DNA from: Prado023 sp963736425
Lineage (GTDB): Bacteria; Actinomycetota; Actinomycetes; S36-B12; CAIYMF01
Assembly (NCBI GenBank): GCA_963736425.1
Contig: CAVTOX010000009.1
Location: 139,305-203,304, forward strand
Length of the DNA: 64,000 bases
Reading direction: 5' to 3'
A program made the position numbers and the translations under genes. Below the pieces are notes generated by a model. The model saw only the letters and a program-made list of their open reading frames with translations. It ran no database searches and was not told where the DNA came from. Shown piece by piece: positions 1-8,292 of the stretch. Position 1 is the stretch's first letter; every line of letters begins with the position of its first letter.

Positions 1-1
1 G

Positions 2-316
2 TTCCTGTTCACCGGCGACGACGTCGACAAGCCGGCGCACGTCCTCTCCGGGGGCGAGAAGACCCGCCTGGCGCTGGCCACGCTCGTGGTGTCGGGGGCC
101 AACGTCCTGCTGCTCGACGAGCCGACCAACAACCTCGACCCAGCCAGCCGCGAGGAAGTCCTCGGAGCGTTGGGGACGTACAAGGGTGCGGTGATCCTCG
201 TCACCCACGATGAGGGGGCGGTCCAGGCGCTGGCCCCGGAGAAGGTTCTCCTGCTGCCCGATGCCGTCGAGGACCTCTGGCGCGAGGACTACCTGGACCT
301 GGTCGCACTCGCCTGA
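2..316 (+). CDS. ABC-F family ATPase, C-terminal fragment
   Basis: The reading frame is open from the window edge, so only the last ~104 residues are present. It shows the ABC signature LSGGEKTRL, Walker B VLLLDEPTNNLDP and the H-loop VTHD, which are the second nucleotide-binding domain of a duplicated ABC protein. No membrane segments are visible. The EPTNNLD form of Walker B is typical of ABC-F proteins, soluble ATPases that act on ribosomes (EttA, antibiotic-resistance factors). The HTH gene and enoyl-CoA hydratase that follow match, from memory, the surroundings of the M. tuberculosis ABC-F gene Rv1473 (Rv1473A, echA12). Which ABC-F subgroup it belongs to cannot be told from this fragment. 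Confidence 0.85.
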   Translation, partial: FLFTGDDVDKPAHVLSGGEKTRLALATLVVSGANVLLLDEPTNNLDPASREEVLGALGTYKGAVILVTHDEGAVQALAPEKVLLLPDAVEDLWREDYLDLVALA

Positions 317-429
317 TCGGGCGACACAGCGGAATCCTGCTCGCAACCGCTCGTTCAGGATGCGATCTTGTACGTGAGTCGCCATAGTGGGCCCGCAGTC
401 GGTCAAGTCGGCCGGACGAAGGGGGAACC

Positions 430-654
430 ATGGTGGTCAAGGCGCGCGCTGCGCGTGTGACGGGCGCGGAGCGTGCCGAGCTGGCTCGCTCCCTGGAGAC
501 GAAGTACCGCGCGGGTGCCAGCATCCGCGAGCTCTCGGTCAGCACCGGCCGCTCCTACGGGTTCATCCATCGGATGCTGACCGACGCCGGCGTCCCGCTG
601 CGCGGACGCGGGGGAGCCACCCGGGATCGGACCTCGAGGTTGGCTGCTGGTTGA
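430..654 (+). CDS. Small helix-turn-helix protein downstream of ABC-F
   Basis: A 74-residue basic protein. Residues ~14-55 form a helix-turn-helix (segment around GASIRELSVSTGRSYGFIHR), followed by a conserved RGRGGATR tail. This resembles the small actinobacterial HTH family encoded beside ABC-F genes (Rv1473A type, from memory). It probably binds DNA and may regulate the ATPase gene, but no operator is visible. A purine-rich GAAGGGGG precedes the ATG. It ends 8 nt before the enoyl-CoA hydratase start, so the two are probably co-transcribed. Confidence 0.75.
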   Translation: MVVKARAARVTGAERAELARSLETKYRAGASIRELSVSTGRSYGFIHRMLTDAGVPLRGRGGATRDRTSRLAAG

Positions 655-662
655 CTGCTCGT

Positions 663-1457
663 ATGACTGATACGAGTGCCCTTGCCCTGGACCTGTCCGA
701 CGGAATCCTCACCGTGCGCCTCAACCGCCCTGAGAGCCGCAACGCGCAGAGCCCCGCCCTGTGGCGGGAGCTGGCCGCGATCGGCGAGACACTGGACCCG
801 GCCGTGCGCGCGATCGTCCTGTGCGCGGAGGGTCCGTCGTTCTCGGCGGGGCTCGATCGACGGATGCTCAGTCCCGAGGGCATCCCTGGCGAGGGCTCGT
901 TGCTGCAGTTCGCGACGATTGCGCCCGCCGAGCTGGATGCGAAGATCGAGGTGTACCAGCAGGCGTTCTCCTGGTGGCGGCGCAGCCCGGTGGTGACGAT
1001 TGCAGCCGTGGGTGGACACGCCGTGGGCGCGGGCTTCCAGCTGGCGCTGGGGTGCGACGTGATCGTCGTGGCCGACGATGTGCAGTTCTCGATGAAGGAG
1101 CCGAGCCTGGGGCTGGTGCCTGACCTCGGGGGCACACTGCCGCTGGTGGAAGCCGTTGGCTACTCACGGGCGCTCGAGCTCGTGGTCAGCGGTCGCTGGG
1201 TACTGGCCGAGGAAGCCGTTCGCATCGGGCTCGCGCTCAAGTCAGTTCCGCGCGCAGACCTCGACGCGGCCGCTCGTGAGGTTGCGGTCGGCTGCGCGAG
1301 CGCCATGCCCGGAGCGGTGGCAGGCACGAAGCGGCTTCTGGGTGACGCCCTGTACCCGAACGGCTTCGCGCAGGCACACGATGCCCAGATGGCGGCCGAA
1401 CGGGCCGCCCAGGGGGATCGCATCCGTGAGCTGGCCGCAATGTTCGCCGGTCGCTGA
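663..1457 (+). CDS. Enoyl-CoA hydratase/isomerase family protein
   Basis: A 264-residue crotonase-fold protein, the normal family length. The oxyanion-hole segments are visible (FSAGLD near residue 62; AAVGGHAVGAGFQLALGCD near 117), followed by EPSLGLVPDLGGT. In classical hydratases two Glu residues act as acid and base; the second position here (VPDLGG) is Asp, as in several isomerase or divergent members, so the exact reaction is unclear. Likely role: beta-oxidation or CoA-thioester isomerisation in the cytoplasm. The ATG at 663 was chosen because upstream in-frame sequence overlaps the HTH gene. Neighbours resemble the M. tuberculosis echA12 locus. Confidence 0.8.
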   Translation: MTDTSALALDLSDGILTVRLNRPESRNAQSPALWRELAAIGETLDPAVRAIVLCAEGPSFSAGLDRRMLSPEGIPGEGSLLQFATIAPAELDAKIEVYQQAFSWWRRSPVVTIAAVGGHAVGAGFQLALGCDVIVVADDVQFSMKEPSLGLVPDLGGTLPLVEAVGYSRALELVVSGRWVLAEEAVRIGLALKSVPRADLDAAAREVAVGCASAMPGAVAGTKRLLGDALYPNGFAQAHDAQMAAERAAQGDRIRELAAMFAGR

Positions 1458-1588
1458 CCTGTCACCACTCCTCCTCCGGGCCACCACGCTGGGGCCGGCT
1501 GCGTGCCGGGGCCGTGCGTCGACCAGGGTCGGGCGACGAGGGGAACATCCTGCCTGCCCGTGGTGTTGGGCACTCGGAGGGCTGAGAG

Positions 1589-3499
1589 ATGTCGATGTCC
1601 ATGGGGGGCGGAGGTCCCTGGCAGACCTACCGGTCATTCACTCGTGACCGGTCCGTCGCCGACCGGTCGATCACCCGGGGCACCGTGCGGCGGATCATGG
1701 GGTTCGCACGGCCGTACAAGCGCGAGATCATCTGGTTCCTGGTGACGCTGGTCTTCTCGTCGTTGTTGGTCGTCGCCCAGCCGCTGCTGTTCCGCAGGCT
1801 GATCGACCAGGGCGTCACCGCCGGGAACTCGACCGTCGTCACGGTCTGCGCGGTCCTCGTCCTGGTCCTGGCCCTGGTCGACGCGGGAGTCGGGCTCGTC
1901 GGGCGTTGGTACTCCTCGCGCATCGGCGAGGGGCTGATCTTCGACCTGCGCACACGGGTCTTCCGTCACGTGGAGGCCCAGCCGCTTGCCTTCTTCACGC
2001 GCACCCAGACCGGTGCGCTGATCTCGCGGCTCAACTCCGATGTCATCGGCGCGCAGCAGGCGTTCACCTCGACTCTCGGCGGGGTCGTCGGCAACGTCAT
2101 CACGCTCACGGTGATCCTCATCGCCATGTTCGCCCTGTCATGGCCCATCACCGTGATCAGCCTGATCCTGCTTCCGCTGTTCCTGATCCCCGCCCGGTAC
2201 ATGGGGCGGCGCCTGCAGGCCCAGACCCGGGAGCAGATGCAGCTCAACGCCGATATGAGCTCGATGATGACTGAGCGCTTCAACGTCTCCGGGGCCCTGC
2301 TGGTCAAGCTGTTCGGCCGGCCGGAGGAGGAGGCCAGCACCTTCGCGGGCAAGGCCAGCCGCGTGCGCGACATCGGCGTGGAGATCGCGATGTCGAACCG
2401 GTACTTCTTCACGGCGCTGACCCTCGTGGCTTCCGTGGCCACGGCCATTGCCTACGGCGTGGGCGGCAACCTCGTCATCGACGGCACCATCACGATCGGG
2501 ACCCTGCTGGCGATCACGGCCCTGCTGGCCCGGCTCTACGGCCCGCTGACGGCGCTGAGCAACGTCCGGGTCGATGTCATGACTGCCCTGGTGTCCTTCG
2601 AGCGGGTCTTCGAGGTGCTTGACCTCCAGCCGCTGGTCTCCGAGGCGCCGGATGCTGTGGAGGTCCCCGCGGGCCCGACGGCGGTGGAGTTCCGCGATGT
2701 GCACTTCACCTACCCCGGCGCCGATGAGGTCTCGCTGGCGTCCCTGGAGTCCGTGGCCCGGCAGGATTCTCGCGGGCGCGGGGAGCCGGTCCTGACCGGC
2801 GTCGACTTCCGGATCGAGCCGGGCCAGATGTTCGCCCTGGTCGGGCCGTCGGGTGCGGGCAAGTCGACGATCACCAGCCTCGTGACCCGGCTGTACGACG
2901 CCTCCTCCGGTGAGGTCCTGGTCGGTGGAGTCGATGTGCGTGATGCGACGCTGTCGAGCCTGTCGGATGCCATCGGCGTCGTGACGCAGGACTCGCACAT
3001 GTTCCACGACTCGATCCGGGGCAACCTCACCTATGCGCGGCCCGGTGCGTCCGACGAGGAGCTGGTGGCCGCCTGCGGCGACGCACAGATCGGTGACCTG
3101 CTCGCCTCACTGCCCGACGGGCTCGACACGGTGGTGGGGGAGCGTGGGTACCGACTGTCGGGTGGCGAGAAGCAGCGTCTGGCGATCGCCAGGCTGCTCC
3201 TCAAGGCCCCGAACGTCGTCGTCCTCGATGAGGCCACCGCGCACCTGGACTCGGAGAGCGAGGCGGCCGTCCAGCGTGCGCTGGCCACGGCGCTGGCGGG
3301 CCGCACGTCGCTCGTGGTGGCCCACCGGCTGTCCACGATCCGGGCGGCGGACCAGATCCTGGTGATCGATGACGGCCGGGTGGTCCAGCGTGGGACGCAC
3401 GACGAGCTGCTGGCCGCCGGTGGCCTGTACGCCGACCTCTCACGCACACAGTTCGGTGCCGACGTCGTGGCTGACGATGCCGACCTGGCCTACTCCTGA
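1589..3499 (+). CDS. ABC transporter ATP-binding/permease (type IV exporter half-transporter)
   Basis: A 636-residue exporter half-transporter. The six-helix transmembrane domain is at about residues 35-325. The nucleotide-binding domain (~365-610) has Walker A GPSGAGKST, Q-loop TQDSHMF, signature LSGGEKQR, Walker B VVVLDEAT and H-loop AHRLST. Membrane and ATPase domains are fused, so it would act as a homodimer, or as a heterodimer with a partner not in this window. A Ser/Arg-rich stretch (~390-402) is inserted between the beta-strand after FTYPG and the Walker A region. The substrate is unknown; lipids, drugs or peptides are typical. ArfB follows after 42 nt on the same strand. Confidence 0.9.
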   Translation: MSMSMGGGGPWQTYRSFTRDRSVADRSITRGTVRRIMGFARPYKREIIWFLVTLVFSSLLVVAQPLLFRRLIDQGVTAGNSTVVTVCAVLVLVLALVDAGVGLVGRWYSSRIGEGLIFDLRTRVFRHVEAQPLAFFTRTQTGALISRLNSDVIGAQQAFTSTLGGVVGNVITLTVILIAMFALSWPITVISLILLPLFLIPARYMGRRLQAQTREQMQLNADMSSMMTERFNVSGALLVKLFGRPEEEASTFAGKASRVRDIGVEIAMSNRYFFTALTLVASVATAIAYGVGGNLVIDGTITIGTLLAITALLARLYGPLTALSNVRVDVMTALVSFERVFEVLDLQPLVSEAPDAVEVPAGPTAVEFRDVHFTYPGADEVSLASLESVARQDSRGRGEPVLTGVDFRIEPGQMFALVGPSGAGKSTITSLVTRLYDASSGEVLVGGVDVRDATLSSLSDAIGVVTQDSHMFHDSIRGNLTYARPGASDEELVAACGDAQIGDLLASLPDGLDTVVGERGYRLSGGEKQRLAIARLLLKAPNVVVLDEATAHLDSESEAAVQRALATALAGRTSLVVAHRLSTIRAADQILVIDDGRVVQRGTHDELLAAGGLYADLSRTQFGADVVADDADLAYS

Positions 3500-3541
3500 G
3501 CGTCCGGCCATGGCGACGTCGGCACCCGCGGAGGTGACCCC

Positions 3542-3970
3542 GTGCCAGGCCCGTTGAGGCTCCGGGGATCGGTGGTGATCCCCGAGTCGGAGCTGGCGTG
3601 GAGATTCTCCCGATCGTCGGGGCCTGGCGGCCAGGGCGTGAACACCACCGACTCCCGCGTCGAGCTGCTCTTCGACGTGGCCGCGTCCCCGGCACTGAGC
3701 CCCGCCCTGCGGGCCCGGGCGCTGGCCCGACTCGGGGCGCGCCTGTCCGACGGCGTGCTCTCGGTCACGTCCTCCGAGCACCGCTCACAGCTCCGCAACC
3801 GCGAGGAGGCGGAGCGCCGCTTGGTGGCGATCCTGTCCGAGGCGATCGCCCCACCCCCGAGGCCCCGGCGACCGACGAAGCCGACGAGGGGTTCGGTGAA
3901 CCGGCGGATCGAGGTCAAGAAGCGCCGCTCCGAGGTCAAGCGCCTGCGCCGCCCGGACGAGCGCGAGTAG
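3542..3970 (+). CDS. arfB: Alternative ribosome-rescue peptidyl-tRNA hydrolase ArfB
   Basis: A 142-residue protein of the ArfB/YaeJ/ICT1 family, which frees ribosomes stalled on non-stop mRNAs by hydrolysing peptidyl-tRNA. The catalytic GGQ loop is visible in SSGPGGQGVNTTDSRVEL (residues ~25-42). A basic C-terminal tail (KKRRSEVKRLRR) would enter the mRNA channel. The length fits ArfB and is too short for RF1/RF2. The GTG start at 3542 is preceded by GGAGGTG at good distance. It converges with the SDR gene at 3998. Confidence 0.92.
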   Translation: MPGPLRLRGSVVIPESELAWRFSRSSGPGGQGVNTTDSRVELLFDVAASPALSPALRARALARLGARLSDGVLSVTSSEHRSQLRNREEAERRLVAILSEAIAPPPRPRRPTKPTRGSVNRRIEVKKRRSEVKRLRRPDERE

Positions 3971-3997
3971 GTGGGGCCGAAGCTGGCGGTCGCCTCG

Positions 3998-4789
3998 TCA
4001 CAGGGCGCGCAGGGACCCGCCGTCGATCGGGATGAGGCTGCCGGAGATGTATGACGACGCGGGGCTGAGCAGGAAGGCAGCAACGCGGCCGAACTCCGCG
4101 GGGTCGCCGTAGCGGCCCAAGGGGATGGCGGCCTCGTTGCGGCGGCGGGCGGCTTGCGCATTTCCCTGCCTGGCGTCCAGGGCGATCGTGCGATCCGTGG
4201 CGATCCGGCCGGGCATCACGCCGTTGACCCGGATCCCGCGGGGCCCGAGCTCGTCGGCGAAGTCCTTGACGAGCATGGCCAGGCCGGGACGTAGTCCGTT
4301 GCTGGCCGTGAGCCCGGGAATGGGGGACTTGGCCGACGTCGAGAGCACCGCGAGCAGCGAGGCGCCAGATCCGATGGGCGCGTCGGGGTCCACGGTGGCG
4401 GCCGAAGCGACAGCCCGCATCATTCGGACCGCCCCGAGGTGGACGGCCTCGAAGGAGGCGCGCCACTGCTCGTCCGTGACGCTCATCGGCGTCCCCGGGG
4501 CCGGACCACCGACGCTGATGAGCGCACCGTCCAGGCGACCGAACCGACCCACTGTGCCGGCCACGAGTCGCTCGGCTGAATCGGGGTCGGAGAGGTCGGC
4601 GGAGATCGCCACCGCATTGGCCCTGCCCAGGCGCTCGAGGGCGTCGGCCAGTTCCTTGTCGTCCCGCGCGGAGATCACCACGGTGGCGCCCTCGGCGACG
4701 AGCACCTCGGCAGCGGCCAGGCCCAGCCCCCGCGAGGCCCCGGTCAGCAGGTAGGTGCGTCCAGCGAGTCCTAGATCCATGGTCGGCAT
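3998..4789 (-). CDS. SDR-family oxidoreductase
   Basis: A 263-residue classical short-chain dehydrogenase/reductase. It has the nucleotide-binding TGASRGLG (~14-21), a possible NNAG-equivalent ISVGG, and a C-terminal segment ending PIDGGSLRAL. The usual YxxxK dyad is altered: the segment LSTSAKSPIPGLTASNGLRPG lacks the Tyr at the expected place. Similar 'SDR family' members with a displaced catalytic Tyr exist, so catalysis is uncertain. The start at 4789 follows GGGAG at 5 nt; Met 4780 is an alternative. It lies 56 nt after the sucrase/ferredoxin-like gene on the same strand, so the leftward unit is parC, suc/fer-like, SDR. Confidence 0.82.
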   Translation of the reverse strand: MPTMDLGLAGRTYLLTGASRGLGLAAAEVLVAEGATVVISARDDKELADALERLGRANAVAISADLSDPDSAERLVAGTVGRFGRLDGALISVGGPAPGTPMSVTDEQWRASFEAVHLGAVRMMRAVASAATVDPDAPIGSGASLLAVLSTSAKSPIPGLTASNGLRPGLAMLVKDFADELGPRGIRVNGVMPGRIATDRTIALDARQGNAQAARRRNEAAIPLGRYGDPAEFGRVAAFLLSPASSYISGSLIPIDGGSLRAL

Positions 4790-4845
4790 TGTGCTCCCAA
4801 TCGGAGTTGGGATCGGGGAGCCGCTCCGGTGGGGCCGACGCTGGG

Positions 4846-5736
4846 TCAGGGGGCGATGGACCAGTGTGTGGTTGCTTCCGGCTCGCGGCCGCAGGAGAGC
4901 AGGGCCGGGTCGCTGCTCCGCACCACGTCGAACCTCACGGATTCCTGATCGCCGTGACCACCCCATCCGCGCACGGCGGCGCCCAGCCGGTCGGGATCGT
5001 CGTAGGCAGTCAGCTCGACCTGCAGAGGTGGCGAGGCCGCCGTACCCGGTGACCGTGCGCGCGTGGACCTCGGCAACCTGGGCAGGTGGTTCGAGGGTGC
5101 TGTGGCCCCGCAGGGTGTCGGTGCCCATCGGACCCTCTGTGGCACCGGAGAGCAGGCCGGCAGCGCCCGGCTCGTCCAGCCGGCCGTGCAGGACCCCGAT
5201 CGGCAGGAGCAGCGCAGTGGGGGCGAACCGGTGACCGCCGAGGTGCGTGCAGGTCAGCACCCGGTCGGCGTGCGGACCGCGCCAGAGCGCGTCGGCCAAC
5301 CGGCCGCCTGCGTGCCCGCAGCAGCGATCACGTCGGCCGTTGGCACACACGAGCAGCAGTGGGTCTGGGTCGGCTCGACCCCAGCCTCGCAGTGACCCGG
5401 CGGCGATGTCGGCCAGGTCCCAGCCGGCGACGACGTCGGGCCGGTCGATGCGTCCGACCCGCAGGGTGGGGGTGTGGGTGGCGTACCCGACCCACAGCGC
5501 ACGCCAGTTTCCGCATCGGGCCGCGCCCGTCGTCCGCGCACCATCAGGACCCGCACGCCGTGACCGCTGCGGGTCAGGTCGGCGTCACCCCACCCCGGGG
5601 GGTGCTCCACAGCCACCCACACGTCGGCACGCGGGGCGGTGCCGGCCATGGGCTCCCCGGCCTCCTGGGAGACATCGCTGCACCGAGGTCCTCCCGGACC
5701 GGGCCCGTCCCCGGGGGACCCGGGCCGAACCGTCAT
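4846..5736 (-). CDS. Sucrase/ferredoxin-like family protein, two frame breaks
   Basis: No single frame covers this gene, but three frames joined at about 5510 (one base missing in an A run) and about 5036 (one extra base) give a continuous ~296-residue protein. The middle piece, with VCANGRRDRCCGHAG and TCTHLGGHRFAPTALLLP, has the Cys/His pattern of the sucrase/ferredoxin-like family. Those are thioredoxin-fold proteins that may bind an Fe-S cluster; their physiological role is unknown. The ATG at 5736 overlaps the parC stop as ATGA, implying translational coupling. Because the rebuilt protein is full length, the breaks look like sequence errors. Confidence 0.7.
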
Positions 5737-8202
5737 ACCCGCGCCGACACCGCGGCCGGCGCGGTGGCGCATGGAGCACCCGACCCATCCCGGCGGTTGT
5801 CCGGCTCAGGCAGGTCGATCGGCTCGCCGCTGCCCGTGGCCGCCGCCGCCGGCCAGGTGGTGATCCAGCCACGGGTCAGGACGTCCTCGCCCTTGAGGAA
5901 CCGATGCGCCCGGACGCCGCCGGTGGCTCGGCCCTTGCCGGGGAACACCTCGCCGTGCGTCACCTTCAGCGAGCCACCGGCGTCGAGCAGGGCGGCGGAG
6001 TCCGAGGCCAGGGTCACCACCACGCCGGAGTCTGCCCGGGCTCCAGACCCCGAGGGCGATCACCTGGGCGCCCCCCGCGAGCTTGATCCCGGCCATCCCC
6101 CCGGCTGCACGGCCCTGCGGGCGGACCGCGGACGCCGGGAAGCGCAGCAGCTGGGAATCATCGGCGAGCAGGACGATCTCGTCCTCGTCGGAGACCGGCA
6201 GGGCGCCGACGACGACGTCCCGGTCCGCCAACCGGATGACCTCCCAGGCGTCGCGGTTCGGTGCTGGCTCGTCGGCCACCCGCTTGATGACCCCGGACGC
6301 CGTGGCCAGGGCCAGGGTGGGGGCACCGGCGATCAGGCTCGCCAGGCCGATCACGGACTCGCCGCGCTCGAGGGTCAGGAACGCTCCCAGCGGGGCGCCA
6401 CCGGCCAGGCTCACCGGACCTGCGGTGCCGGGCAGGCTCGGGAGGTCCTGGACGTGGGCGCGGACGACCCGTCCGGCCGAGGTGACCACGCCGACGTGGC
6501 CCCGCACCGTGGCACTGGCGCGGGCCACGACCACATCGTGGGTTCCGCGAGGTCCCGTGGCCGGGGCAACGCCCGGGGCGGGCTCGGCGCCCTCGGGCGC
6601 GGGGAGTGCCCGGCGAGCGATCAGCCCGGTGCTGGACAGCAGCACCTCGCACGGGTCATCGGACAGCTCCAGCGGAGCGGCGGTCGCAGCGGCACCACGA
6701 AGGGGCGCCGGGCCCTCCAGGAGCACAGTGCGGCGCGGGGTGGCGTGGGTTGCGGCGACCTCGGCCAGCTCGGCGGAGACCAGGTCCTTGAGCGCGTCCG
6801 GGTCGTTGAGCAACCGATCGAGCTCGGCGATGGTGCGGTTCAGGTCGTCGCGCTCGGACTCGAGCTCGATCCGGCTGAACTTGGTCAGCCGACGCAGCGG
6901 CATCTCCAGGATGTAGTTGGCCTGCACCTCGGACAGGTCGAACACGCTCATCAGGCGGGCCCGGGCCGCAGCGGTGTCGTCGCTGGAGCGGATGACGGCG
7001 ATGACCTCGTCGATGTCGAGGATGGCGACGAGCAACCCGTCGACCAGGTGCAGCCGGTCGGCCGCCTTCGTGCGGCGGAACTGGCTGCGCCGGCGCACGA
7101 CCTCCAGCCTGTGGGCGAGGTACACCTCAAGCAGCCGCTTGAGCCCCAGGGTCTGTGGCTGGCCGTCGACCAGGGTCACGTTGTTGATCCCGAAGGACTC
7201 CTCCAGCGGGGTGAGCCGATAGAGCTGGTCGAGGACCGCCTCGGGCACGAAGCCGCTCTTGAGCTCGATGACCAGGTGCAGGCCCTTCTCCCCGTCGGTC
7301 AGGTCGGTCACGTCGGCGATGCCGGTGATCTTCTTGGCGTTGTAGAGCTCGCGGATCTTCTCGATGACCTTCTCCGGGCCCACGTTCCAGGGCAACTCGG
7401 TGATGACCAGGCCGGATCGGCGGGCAGTGATCTGCTCCACCTTCGCGGTGGCCCGGATCCGGAACGTCCCACGGCCCGTGTGGTAGGCGTCACGCACCCC
7501 GTCGAGACCGACGATCCGGCCGCCGGTGGGCAGGTCCGGTCCGGGGACGAAGCGCATGAGGTCGTCGGTCGTGGCCTGCGGGTGGGCCAGCAGGTGCCGC
7601 GCCGCGGCGATCACCTCGCCGAGGTTGTGCGGGGCCATGTTCGTGGCCATGCCCACCGCGATGCCTGAGGCGCCGTTCACCAGCAGGTTCGGGTACGCCG
7701 CCGGCAGCACGACCGGCTCGAGTTCGCGCCCGTCGTAGTTCGGCGCGAAGTCCACGACCTCCTCGTCGAGTCCGGCGACCATCGGCATCGCCGCCGGGTC
7801 CATCCGGCACTCGGTGTAGCGGTAGGCAGCCGGGCCGTCGTCGAGGGACCCGAAGTTGCCGTGGCCGTCCACCAGCGGCATCCGCAGGGAGAACGACTGG
7901 GCCATCCGGACCAGGGCGTCATAGATGGCGGAATCGCCGTGCGGGTGCAGCTTGCCCATCACCTCGCCGACGACTCGGGCGCTCTTCACGTGTCCGCGGT
8001 CGGGGCGCAGGCCCATCTCGTTCATCGTGTAGAGGATCCGTCGCTGGACCGGCTTGAGCCCATCCCGCGCATCCGGCAGGGCGCGGGAGTAGATGACCGA
8101 GTACGCGTACTCCAGGAACGAGCCCTGCATCTCGGTGGTGATGTCGATGTCGACGATCTGGTCGGCGACGGGCTCGCTGGGCGGTGGTGTGCGACGGGCC
8201 AT
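5733..8202 (-). CDS. parC: DNA topoisomerase IV subunit A, one frame break
   Basis: Type IIA topoisomerase subunit A, about 822 residues after correction. The N-terminal winged-helix/tower region carries QRRILYTMNEMG and the active-site Tyr in YRYTECRM. The coiled-coil region is around EMPLRRLTKFSRIELESERD. The C-terminal beta-pinwheel lacks the GyrA-box, which favours ParC over GyrA. The frame breaks at ~6035 (AGCCCGGGCAGA; dropping one G restores SPADSGVVVTL). It would decatenate daughter chromosomes with ParE, which is not in the window. The ATG at 8202 follows AAGGAG. The stop overlaps the next gene as ATGA. The promoter region is shared with the divergent GNAT/acyl-CoA synthetase gene. 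Confidence 0.88.
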
Positions 8203-8257
8203 GGTGCTCCTTGTGGGCGGCAGGCCCATATTGTCGCCGACGTGTGGCCCGACCGGG

Positions 8258-8286
8258 TCGACCGACGTGCCGGTGCCGCCTAGGGT
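8258..8286 (+). promoter_or_regulatory. Predicted leaderless promoter of the GNAT/ACS gene
   Basis: A -35-like TCGACC (8258-8263), a 17-nt spacer and the -10 box TAGGGT (8281-8286). The expected transcription start coincides with the GTG at 8293, and there is no Shine-Dalgarno sequence, so the mRNA is probably leaderless. Confidence 0.5.
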
Positions 8287-8292
8287 GGTCCC

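Noticed and set aside
368..388. TTGTAC and CATAGT as a promoter for the small HTH gene
   Set aside because: The spacer is only 9 nt, too short for sigma-70-type promoters.
5086..7668. An 860-codon plus-strand open frame opposite parC
   Set aside because: It is the antisense of a clear topoisomerase subunit; such long open frames arise from high G+C codon bias.
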